Origin: Candidatus Zhuqueibacterota bacterium
Lineage (GTDB): Bacteria > Zhuqueibacterota > Zhuqueibacteria > Oceanimicrobiales > Oceanimicrobiaceae
NCBI GenBank assembly: GCA_011775825.1
Contig: JAABYK010000552.1
Coordinates: forward strand, 1 to 13,168
DNA: 13,168 nucleotides
Direction: 5' to 3'
The position numbers and the translations under genes are program-made. Shown here piece by piece: positions 8,165 through 13,168 of the stretch. Position 1 is the first letter of the stretch, and the number at the start of each line of letters is the position of its first letter. The notes below the pieces were generated by a model. It was not told the DNA's origin. It saw nothing but the letters and a program-made list of their open reading frames with translations, and did not search any database.

Positions 8165-8205
8165 AAAAACAAAAAACCCACTATATAATTTCTATATAGT
8201 GGGTT
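8165..8205 (-). terminator. Intrinsic terminator of the operon attenuator (3:4 hairpin)
   Basis: On the minus strand AACCCACTATATA (8205-8193) pairs perfectly with TATATAGTGGGTT (8187-8175) around the loop GAAAT, a 13-bp stem. It is followed by six T, one G and five T (8176-8165). It lies between the leader ORF and trpE, ending 13 nt before the trpE start codon. Such a terminator directly in front of the first gene has no use except conditional termination. Its left arm can instead pair with an upstream segment, which makes it the 3:4 structure of an attenuator. Confidence 0.95.
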
Positions 8206-8275
8206 GGGATGCTTGCGAATCTATTTTTTATTGAATTCTAATCTGGCTTGCTTTTGCGCACATCCTTCCCACTAT
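8196..8275 (-). promoter_or_regulatory. Antiterminator (2:3 pairing) of the operon leader
   Basis: Segment 2 (8275-8257, inside leader codons 21-27) can pair with segment 3 (8217-8196), whose 3' part is the left arm of the terminator. ATAGTGGG (8275-8268) pairs with CCCACTAT (8203-8196). After a 2x3 internal loop GGATG (8265-8261) pairs with CATCC (8211-8207). After a two-base bulge TGCG (8260-8257) pairs with CGCA (8217-8214). That is 17 base pairs in total. Forming this helix consumes CCCACTAT and so prevents the terminator. The pairing was worked out by hand; no free energies were calculated. Confidence 0.85.
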
Positions 8276-8336
8276 TGGCACAATAATACCAATACCAAAA
8301 GCGCCAAAAATAAGCTGTGGAAAGAATGTTGAGCAT
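8238..8336 (-). CDS. trpL: Leader peptide of the aromatic/trp operon (attenuator control peptide)
   Basis: A 32-codon ORF begins at ATG 8336-8334, with GAGGA (8346-8342) five bases upstream, and ends at TAG 8240-8238. Codons 9-18 read YFWRFWYWYY: Trp at 11, 14 and 16, Tyr at 9, 15, 17 and 18, Phe at 10 and 13, with Arg12 the only other residue. Such a run is not expected by chance and marks a control peptide whose translation rate reports charged tRNA-Trp, tRNA-Tyr and tRNA-Phe. The remaining sequence (MLNILSTA before, CANSGKDVRKSKPD after) shows no domain. The ORF runs through segment 2 of the attenuator and stops 20 nt before segment 3. A ribosome that is not stalled would therefore sweep segment 2 and let the terminator form. 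No separate function is claimed for the peptide. The symbol is by analogy with enterobacterial trpL; the sequence itself is not homologous. Confidence 0.9.
   Translation of the reverse strand: MLNILSTAYFWRFWYWYYCANSGKDVRKSKPD
8260..8329 (-). promoter_or_regulatory. Anti-antiterminator (1:2 pairing) of the operon leader
   Basis: ACATTCTTTCCAC (8329-8317, leader codons 3-7) pairs with GTGGGAAGGATGT (8272-8260) over 13 consecutive positions, two of them G-U wobbles. The aromatic codon block (8312-8283) lies in the loop immediately 3' of segment 1. A ribosome stalled in that block would cover or melt segment 1 and free segment 2 for the antiterminator. With no translation, the 1:2 helix forms first and leaves the terminator free to fold. 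Confidence 0.8.
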
Positions 8337-8360
8337 GAATTTCCTCAAATTTGAATAGCT

Positions 8361-8388
8361 AATATAACAAACGAGAACTAAATGTCAA
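8361..8388 (-). promoter_or_regulatory. Sigma70-type promoter of the trp/aromatic operon
   Basis: The minus strand has a consensus -35 TTGACA (8388-8383), a 16-bp spacer and -10 TATATT (8366-8361). An A-rich stretch (eight A at 8398-8391) sits just upstream and may act as an UP element. Transcription would start near 8356-8352, leaving about 16-20 nt before the leader-peptide ATG and a leader transcript of about 200 nt up to trpE. I see no clear operator palindrome over the promoter, so attenuation is the only transcriptional control supported by the sequence. The -35 lies only 22 bp past the stop codon of the upstream gene. Confidence 0.85.
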
Positions 8389-8410
8389 TATTTTTTTTCT
8401 GAAACCGCGT

Positions 8411-9307
8411 TTAATTCGTTTTTATTCCTATATCCGTTAGACTTTCCTGAATAATTTGTTCGAGAATCGCGGGCTCAATTGCATGCCACTGCTGCAACTT
8501 CTCCAATTCCTCAAGCGCTTTCAAACTGACTTTCTCGCCCACGATGATTTTAAACGATTCGCCGATTTGAACCGACTCAGAGGTTATGACCATCCTTAAC
8601 GAGTCTAACTGCAGTTTGAGCCTTTGGTTCTGTTTATCGCACTCCATATCAAAGTTGTGTTGCCACTCGATCAGATTTTTCTTCTCTAGTTCGTTAATTT
8701 CCTTAGCCAATGCAGCGTATTTCTTGTGGTCAAATTTTTTCTTCAACTCGATGTCGCCACTCACTCGAATGCCATTGTCATGATTGTATCTAAGATTTCT
8801 GATAAGCACTTCACGTCTAACCGGATCTTCGGAACACGAATTCTTGATCTTGCGATTGAACTCACACACAGCTTGAAGATTCTTACCCAACTGTTCGAAC
8901 TTCTGAGGTCGAACCGCGGTGAGGGGTTTTTCGGTCAATCTCAGCGCATCGGTAGTCTTAGGACTTACGGGGTTCAGAGTGAGAGCAAAGAACCTGTCCA
9001 GCTCTTGAACCGTGATGTCTCGCTCGAGGTTGCTCGCATTCAATATGCCTGCAGCGAGCCGTTCAAGCTGTTCGGGTTGAATTTCACCTTTGGTGGCCTT
9101 TTCGGAGATTTCCTGCCATCTTTCTTGCACTCTCTTCGAATCAGCATCTTCTGGCAGCAAGGCAAGCAGCTCTTCTCCAAGGAGTCGAAGCGAACGGTTG
9201 AAAACGTCGTGATTGACCTCTCCATCTTCTGAGACCAAATAAAAAATACCGCTCGAAATGATTAACACCCCGAGGATAACGGCTAAATTCTTGAAAAAAT
9301 TTGTCAC
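8411..9307 (-). CDS. Hypothetical single-pass membrane-anchored protein
   Basis: I do not recognise this 298-aa protein. The N terminus has a few polar residues (MTNFFKN) and one hydrophobic segment at about 7-25, fitting an uncleaved signal anchor with the rest outside the cytoplasmic membrane. The remainder is charged and helix-rich. The stretch 196-240 (KKYAALAKEINELEKK onward) looks capable of forming a coiled coil. Three cysteines (148, 158, 223) are present, two spaced by nine residues. No enzymatic motif is seen. The start is GTG at 9307 because AGGAG lies seven bases upstream. A further GTG at 9331 would place the SD inside the gene and is less likely. It follows rpsU by 64 bp without an evident terminator, so it may be read from the rpsU promoter. 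It ends 22 bp before the trp promoter, also without a terminator. Confidence 0.8.
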   Translation of the reverse strand: MTNFFKNLAVILGVLIISSGIFYLVSEDGEVNHDVFNRSLRLLGEELLALLPEDADSKRVQERWQEISEKATKGEIQPEQLERLAAGILNASNLERDITVQELDRFFALTLNPVSPKTTDALRLTEKPLTAVRPQKFEQLGKNLQAVCEFNRKIKNSCSEDPVRREVLIRNLRYNHDNGIRVSGDIELKKKFDHKKYAALAKEINELEKKNLIEWQHNFDMECDKQNQRLKLQLDSLRMVITSESVQIGESFKIIVGEKVSLKALEELEKLQQWHAIEPAILEQIIQESLTDIGIKTN

Positions 9308-9371
9308 CTGAATACTCCTGAGAATTGACACGAATTTGGAGGACGTCGTTATAATTGGTATGGTATACTTT

Positions 9372-9551
9372 TTAAGATGACTGATTGTTTCTTGCAGCCC
9401 TCTTTTTTGCCAATTTTCTCCTCTCGCTTGGCTTGAGGTAGAAACTGGTCTTCTTCAAATCCTTCTTGATTCCGGCGACCTGGCATTTATGATTAAACCG
9501 CCTCAGGGCTTTGTCGATGGATTCGCCTTTCTTCACGACCGTAACCACCAT
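9372..9551 (-). CDS. rpsU: 30S ribosomal protein S21
   Basis: A 59-aa basic protein that matches bS21: VVKKGESIDKALRRFNHKC at the N terminus, then a Lys/Arg-rich tail with FYLKPSERRKLAKKRAARN. bS21 sits on the 30S platform next to the 3' end of 16S rRNA and takes part in translation initiation. The frame is open for another 26 codons upstream, but the ATG at 9551 gives the family's normal length and N terminus. The SD lies immediately before it. The usual rpsU neighbours (dnaG, rpoD or a yqeY-like gene) are absent; here it stands between mutL and an unknown membrane protein gene. Confidence 0.95.
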   Translation of the reverse strand: MVVTVVKKGESIDKALRRFNHKCQVAGIKKDLKKTSFYLKPSERRKLAKKRAARNNQSS

Positions 9552-9559
9552 GGAAACGC

Positions 9560-9573
9560 GATCACCTCCTTTC
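9560..9573 (-). promoter_or_regulatory. Extended Shine-Dalgarno of rpsU, 14-nt complement to the 16S rRNA tail
   Basis: The minus strand reads GAAAGGAGGTGATC, the exact complement of the conserved 16S 3'-terminal GATCACCTCCTTTC. Most genes here have 4-7 nt SD matches. The distance from GGAGG to ATG is 13 nt, longer than usual, but only 8 nt from the end of the full match. The match to 16S is from general knowledge of the conserved tail; this organism's 16S is not in the window. Confidence 0.8.
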
Positions 9574-9600
9574 CTGCTGTTTTTCTTGAAGAACGGCCCC

Positions 9601-9629
9601 AATATAACCAAATTGTTTCCAAAAAGCAA
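9601..9629 (-). promoter_or_regulatory. Sigma70-type promoter of rpsU
   Basis: On the minus strand TTGCTT (9629-9624) and TATATT (9606-9601) are separated by 17 bp. The predicted start point is near 9594, giving a 5' leader of about 43 nt before the rpsU ATG. The same -10 hexamer occurs in the trp promoter. Confidence 0.7.
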
Positions 9630-9660
9630 GTGCCGCTATTCAGATTTTGTAAGCAGCCCC

Positions 9661-9682
9661 GCCTGAAAATAAATTTTCAGGC
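9661..9682. repeat. Perfect inverted repeat in the mutL-rpsU gap
   Basis: GCCTGAAAAT and ATTTTCAGGC form a perfect 10-bp stem with a two-base AA spacer. No U tract follows on either strand, so it is not a classical intrinsic terminator. It lies 10 bp from a second hairpin. Confidence 0.7.
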
Positions 9683-9687
9683 TCATA

Positions 9688-9710
9688 GTAGAAGTCGGCT
9701 GAAGCCGACT
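9688..9710 (+). repeat. REP-like hairpin with GTAG head
   Basis: On the plus strand GTAG (9688-9691) is followed by a perfect 8-bp stem, AGTCGGCT (9693-9700) and AGCCGACT (9703-9710), with a GA spacer. A GTAG tetranucleotide before a GC-rich palindrome is the layout of repetitive extragenic palindromes mobilised by REP-associated tyrosine transposases. The plus strand continues AAGTTTTTCTT, which is also terminator-like, but no plus-strand gene leads into it. Only one copy is in the window, so repetitiveness is not shown. Confidence 0.5.
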
Positions 9711-9744
9711 AAGTTTTTCTTCCATCAACAATTGTCATTGAATT

Positions 9745-9761
9745 CCTCAGCGTCACTGAGG
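9745..9761. repeat. Short hairpin just downstream of mutL
   Basis: CCTCAG and CTGAGG form a 6-bp stem with a CGTCA loop, 9 bp after the mutL stop. No U tract follows on the minus strand, so a terminator role for mutL is uncertain; it may protect the mRNA 3' end. Confidence 0.45.
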
Positions 9762-9770
9762 TATTACATT

Positions 9771-11546
9771 TTAGTGCCGACGAAACCGACGATCCAGCTC
9801 TTCCAAAGAGAGATTTATCAGCACTGGCCTGCCATGGGGACAAAAATATGGCTCTTTGGTTGAAAATAATTGATCGATTAGAGAATTCATGGCTTCAAGG
9901 CTCAGAGGATCGCCCGCCTTGATGGCAGAGTGACAAGCAAACGACTTTGCCACATTGTCGCGAATATCCGGATTCTCTCTTTTGCCACGTTTATATTCAT
10001 CGATGATGTCCAAAAGAATTTTTTCTTCATCGCTAATTTTGATTCCAGAGGGAACGCCTTCAAGCACGACCGTGTTTTTCCCGAATGCTTTCAGAACAAA
10101 CCCAATTTGTTCTAAAAACGGTATCATGTCCAGAAGCACAGAATAATCTTCTGAAGACAATTCAACGATTTGGGGAAAGAGCAGTTGCTGCGACGAGGGT
10201 TTACGCTTCTCAAATCTTTCCAGCGCCTGTTCATATAAAATGCGTTCATGAGCCACATGTTGATCGATCAGGATCACTCCGTTCTTTATTTGGGACAGAA
10301 TGTATTTATTGTGCACTTGCCACACATGAGTTGGTTTGAACGCCTCCTTAGCGCTTGTTAACGATTCAGATCCGGATTCTTCGTTCCTGCCTCGACTGAA
10401 ATCCTCTTCCTCAAACAACGTGTTGTCCGTCCAACTGTGCGAATCGATTTCAGCAGCGCCCCAATCGCGGTCGGGACGGTTTGGCCGGAATGGCCCCGGT
10501 TGCCTATGGGGCAGGTGCGAATTCTGATGAGAAGACAGTTGCGGCACGACTTCTTCGCTACTCAGCGCCCGCTTCACCGCTCCCCGCAACGAACTGAACA
10601 CCAGGGATTCGTTGGCAAACTTTATCTCCATCTTCGTGGGATGCACGTTGACGTCGGCTTGTTCGGCTTCCATCTCGAGAAAAACCACGTAGACGGGATA
10701 ATGCCCTTTGGGGATGATGTCACCGTAGGCTGACAAAACGGCATAATGTAAGCTTTTGTTAGTAAAATAACGCTTGTTGAAATAGAGATACTGATCTCCG
10801 CGAGTGGCACGGGTCGTGTCCTGATTACCGGTAAATCCACTGATCCTGACCGAGCCTTCATTTTCTATGGGAATGAGATTCTTTTGGATTCGTCCCCCAA
10901 AAACAGACCGCACGCGATCTTCTAGAGATTCGGGCTGCAATTCGGTGATGATTTCGCCATCCTTGACAAACGAAAAGGCAATTTGGGGACAAGCGAGAAA
11001 AAATCGATTCAAGACTTTCAAAATCTGCCGGTATTCGGTATTGGTGGCTCGCAAAAATTTTCTTCTGGCAGGCGTGTTGTAAAAGAGATTCTTCACGGTA
11101 ATCGATGTGCCGGGATTTCCACCCGCGCCCTCCACTCCATCCATGACTCCACCGCTGATTCTGATCAGATGTCCTGAATAGCTGCCCTGTACAATGGATT
11201 TTGCTTCAACTCTTGAGACCGAAGCAATGCTCGCCAAAGCCTCACCTCGAAAACCCAGAGTGTGAATGTGGATCAAGTCCTCATAGCTGAAGATTTTACT
11301 GGTGGCATGACGTTGAAACGCGAGCAAAAGATCGGCTTCGCTCATACCCGCGCCATCATCGACCACCTGAATGAGCGATTTCCCCCCTTCAGCGATGACC
11401 ACCGTAATTTCACTGGCGCCGGCATCGATGGAATTTTCTACCAGCTCTTTCACTACAGAGGCCGGACGATCGATGACTTCGCCAGCAGCAATTTTATTGG
11501 TGAGATTTTCCGGGAGAATTTTTATCTTTGTATTATTCTGCTGCAC
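9771..11546 (-). CDS. mutL: DNA mismatch repair protein MutL (endonuclease-type)
   Basis: A 591-aa protein that links mismatch recognition by MutS to strand incision and removal. The N-terminal GHKL ATPase has VVKELVENSIDAGA (catalytic Glu34, Asn38), DDGAGM (63-68), ATSK (81-84) and GFRGEALASI (98-107), with VNVHPTKMEI in the transducer domain. A Ser/Pro/Arg-rich linker follows (about 330-405). The C-terminal dimerisation domain carries DQHVAHERILYE, the metal-binding nuclease motif of the DQHA(X)2E(X)4E type, plus ACHSAIKAGD and FCPHGRPV. This predicts intrinsic nicking activity, as in bacteria without MutH. The start is GTG at 11546, the first start codon after an in-frame TAA; no SD is visible, so expression may be low. 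mutS is not in the window. Confidence 0.96.
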   Translation of the reverse strand: MQQNNTKIKILPENLTNKIAAGEVIDRPASVVKELVENSIDAGASEITVVIAEGGKSLIQVVDDGAGMSEADLLLAFQRHATSKIFSYEDLIHIHTLGFRGEALASIASVSRVEAKSIVQGSYSGHLIRISGGVMDGVEGAGGNPGTSITVKNLFYNTPARRKFLRATNTEYRQILKVLNRFFLACPQIAFSFVKDGEIITELQPESLEDRVRSVFGGRIQKNLIPIENEGSVRISGFTGNQDTTRATRGDQYLYFNKRYFTNKSLHYAVLSAYGDIIPKGHYPVYVVFLEMEAEQADVNVHPTKMEIKFANESLVFSSLRGAVKRALSSEEVVPQLSSHQNSHLPHRQPGPFRPNRPDRDWGAAEIDSHSWTDNTLFEEEDFSRGRNEESGSESLTSAKEAFKPTHVWQVHNKYILSQIKNGVILIDQHVAHERILYEQALERFEKRKPSSQQLLFPQIVELSSEDYSVLLDMIPFLEQIGFVLKAFGKNTVVLEGVPSGIKISDEEKILLDIIDEYKRGKRENPDIRDNVAKSFACHSAIKAGDPLSLEAMNSLIDQLFSTKEPYFCPHGRPVLINLSLEELDRRFRRH

Positions 11547-11662
11547 AACTTAAGTCACGGTCAAATGTTTAAAAGATTCAAAAAAGTCAGTTTAAAGGTA
11601 ACTATTCAGTGCATGCCCAAAAAGGACAAGACAATTTTGGGTCGGACGGTAGTCAAATAGTT

Positions 11663-11713
11663 AAATTGTTAACGATGGATTCTCAACATAACCATTTAAC
11701 AACTTAACAATTT
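11663..11713. repeat. AT-rich inverted repeat
   Basis: AAATTGTTAA (11663-11672) and TTAACAATTT (11704-11713) are perfect complements, giving a 10-bp stem around a 31-nt loop. Neighbouring variants of the same words (AACTTAACAA, CAAATAGTTAAATTG) suggest degenerate repeats rather than one designed hairpin. Confidence 0.45.
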
Positions 11714-11950
11714 TGTTGCCATTTTTAATTATGTTCCTACTTCAGTGTTTCTTCGCTTTGTCCGCATAGTCTGAATAGTTCAACATTTTAAAGATAAAAA
11801 AACATCTTCGACAAAACAAATGATTCCCCAGGGCCAGGTATCTTAAAGTGAAAACTCAGCCCCATGAAGTTTAAGCGAAGATAGTTAAAACACAAAATAA
11901 TTGTAGTCAAAATAATTAACCTGAAAGAAATCATCAAGAAACTTCTTCTT

Positions 11951-11970
11951 TGGACACTGATCGACACTGA
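11951..11970 (+). repeat. Tandem decamer pair
   Basis: TGGACACTGA is followed directly by TCGACACTGA (one mismatch). Together with the second decamer pair at 12026-12045 it looks like part of a dispersed, short-period intergenic repeat. Confidence 0.55.
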
Positions 11971-12025
11971 TTCGTGAATTTTCTTATGAAAACCTTACAA
12001 AGGTTGGTATCACCAAAAAACAGCG

Positions 12026-12045
12026 GAAACCTGTGAAAATCTGTG
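12026..12045 (+). repeat. Second tandem decamer pair
   Basis: GAAACCTGTG is followed directly by AAAATCTGTG (three mismatches). The same 10-base period as in the pair about 75 bp away supports a shared origin of the two. Confidence 0.5.
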
Positions 12046-12181
12046 CCCAAAATATCTTTTGTTTTTTAAAAAGTGCCCGGCAGTAAATTCTGGGTGAGAA
12101 CTAACTATTTTGCCCAAAATCATTGTTGCCTTATTTTTTTCTTTGATCATTTTGTCTTTTTTTCGTTTTGGCCTATCCGGA

Positions 12182-13168
12182 TTAGGCTTTTCTCAAAGAA
12201 CTCAAAGGAATTCGAATCAACCCATACGCCACGATGGCAAAGATGACGATGGAAAGCCATGGGCCAAGCTTATCAACAAATCCAAATTCCGTTTGTCCGG
12301 TGAGAAGGTAAGTGATGGACGGTTTTTCGGCAAAAGCCAACCCGGCAAGCATAACGCCGGTCAGCGCCTCACCTGCAATGAAACCGGACGCCACCAGAGT
12401 TCCTACATTATCCACTCGCATTTTTTGGGCATCCGTAGCTTTGCGCCTCTCGACTATCTTATCCGAGGTGCGTTTGATCAACCCACCGACAAAAATGGCG
12501 AACGTGGTATGAAACGGCAAATACATGCCAACCGCAATCAACATTGGCGCCGGAGCCCTGATGAGAATGAGCGCCAGAGAGAAAAACATCCCAATGAGAA
12601 TCAATCCCCAGGCCATCTCACCGGCAACGATGCCTTTCGCAAGCTGTGCCATAAGTCCGGCTTGTGGTGCAGGCAGGGCTTTATCCCCGATACCAATCCC
12701 TCCCTGCGCGATGTTGCCTTCATGCAAAATGATAATCGGAAAAATCAACACGAAGGAAACGATTACAGTGCTGATGACTTCAGCCACTTCCATTTTCCAC
12801 GGGGTACCGCCGATGAGATGCCCGACTTTCAGATCCTGAATCATGTCCCCGGCCATGGCCGTCGCACAGCAAACCACCGCCGCCACAGCCAGCACCGCAG
12901 CCACACCGCTCAATCCAACCACTCCGATGGCCACCATCACAATCGCCGCGACAATCAACGTGGAGAGGGCGAGACCGGAAATGGGCTGATTGGACCCGCC
13001 CACCAATCCGACAAGCCAGCCGCCGACTCCGGCAAACAGAAAGCCGGTAACGGTCATGATCACAGCCGCGATAAGGGCGCCTGCAAGGCTTCCACTAAAG
13101 TAGTAATACACGAGGGTCATCGGGACGACCAATCCAATGGTCGACAGGACGATCCATTTGAGATTAAT
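12182..13168 (-). CDS. OPT-family oligopeptide transporter, C-terminal part (gene runs off the window)
   Basis: The last 328 codons of a larger gene are visible; the frame is still open at the window edge. OPT proteins are usually 600-700 aa, so roughly half is missing, and the TTG at 13132 is not a real start. Family landmarks are clear: GWLVGLVGGSNQPISGLAL, ATAMAGDMIQDLKVGHLIGG with TPWKMEVAEV following it, and APAPMLIAVGMYLPFHTT. About seven or eight hydrophobic membrane segments are seen, with a charged cytoplasmic-type loop (RTSDKIVERRKATDAQKM) between the last ones. The protein should be an inner-membrane, proton-coupled importer of oligopeptides or, as in the YSL branch, metal chelates; the substrate cannot be told from sequence. 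The stop is TAA at 12182-12184. Confidence 0.92.
   Translation of the reverse strand: MNLKWIVLSTIGLVVPMTLVYYYFSGSLAGALIAAVIMTVTGFLFAGVGGWLVGLVGGSNQPISGLALSTLIVAAIVMVAIGVVGLSGVAAVLAVAAVVCCATAMAGDMIQDLKVGHLIGGTPWKMEVAEVISTVIVSFVLIFPIIILHEGNIAQGGIGIGDKALPAPQAGLMAQLAKGIVAGEMAWGLILIGMFFSLALILIRAPAPMLIAVGMYLPFHTTFAIFVGGLIKRTSDKIVERRKATDAQKMRVDNVGTLVASGFIAGEALTGVMLAGLAFAEKPSITYLLTGQTEFGFVDKLGPWLSIVIFAIVAYGLIRIPLSSLRKA

Larger units (their letters stand above)
11547..12181. other. Gene-free AT-rich intergenic region (635 bp)
   Basis: No ORF with coding character or SD is seen on either strand. The region contains degenerate repeats: AAATTGTTAA (11663-11672) facing TTAACAATTT (11704-11713); two tandem decamer pairs; a small hairpin AACCTT-ACA-AAGGTT (11991-12005); and TGCCCAAAAT twice (12044-12053 and 12111-12120). 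It should hold the mutL promoter, but I find no convincing -35/-10 pair. A weak hairpin GCCTA...TAGGC lies next to the transporter stop without a U tract in the sense direction. Confidence 0.6.

Noticed and set aside
8152..8181. GTG at 8181 as trpE start, adding ten N-terminal residues
   Set aside because: The codon lies in the right arm of the attenuator hairpin and has no SD; the ATG at 8151 has GAAGG seven bases upstream and gives a normal TrpE N terminus.
9552..9629. 85-aa version of S21 with 26 extra residues
   Set aside because: The extension covers the promoter -10 region and the SD itself; bS21 proteins start where the ATG at 9551 starts.
9688..9720. Plus-strand intrinsic terminator (hairpin followed by AAGTTTTTCTT)
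   Set aside because: No plus-strand gene precedes it; the GTAG head and the neighbouring palindrome fit a REP-like element better.
1..13168. CRISPR array, tRNA or rRNA genes, insertion sequences
   Set aside because: No regularly spaced repeats, cloverleaf-like sequence, rRNA-like blocks or transposase genes were seen on either strand.

Overview
The window is 13.2 kb of bacterial chromosome with every convincing gene on the minus strand. It carries a complete tryptophan operon in the order trpE-trpG-trpD-trpC-trpF-trpB-trpA, extended at its 3' end by a chorismate mutase gene and a type I-beta DAHP synthase gene. Upstream of the operon (towards higher coordinates) lie an unrecognised single-pass membrane protein gene, rpsU (ribosomal protein S21), mutL, a 635-bp gene-free stretch and the 3' part of an OPT-family transporter gene. 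Many genes have clear Shine-Dalgarno (SD) sequences and start codons include ATG, GTG and TTG. GC content looks moderate. The gene order and protein style would fit a lineage around the FCB group (Calditrichota/KSB1-like), but that placement is a low-confidence inference; use of SD sequences argues against Bacteroidia.

The most interesting part is the operon leader (8152-8388). A strong sigma70-type promoter (TTGACA, 16 bp, TATATT) is followed by an SD sequence and a 32-codon leader ORF. Codons 9-18 of that ORF read YFWRFWYWYY: three Trp, four Tyr and two Phe codons in a block of ten. The leader RNA can form a 13-bp 1:2 helix, a 17-bp 2:3 antiterminator, or a perfect 13-bp 3:4 terminator with a U tract, and each excludes its neighbour. 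I read this as a ribosome-mediated attenuator that senses all three aromatic amino acids, not tryptophan alone.

That reading matches the gene content. The operon encodes the Trp branch, the first step of the whole aromatic pathway (DAHP synthase) and the first step of the Phe/Tyr branch (chorismate mutase). Shortage of any aromatic aminoacyl-tRNA would then raise flux into the common pathway and both branches. Feedback control should add to this: TrpE keeps the LLES and PSPYLYF elements associated with Trp inhibition, and the DAHP synthase keeps the N-terminal regulatory domain that gives Tyr/Phe inhibition in the Thermotoga enzyme. The genes are tightly packed, with 4-nt, 1-nt and 13-nt overlaps or gaps of 1-6 nt, apart from a 51-nt trpF-trpB gap and an 18-nt trpB-trpA gap.

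Other points: rpsU has a 14-nt match to the anti-SD tail of 16S rRNA; three small inverted repeats, one with a REP-like GTAG head, separate mutL from rpsU; the mutL-OPT intergenic region holds degenerate tandem decamers; and a short ORF or gene start with an excellent SD lies at the low-coordinate edge.
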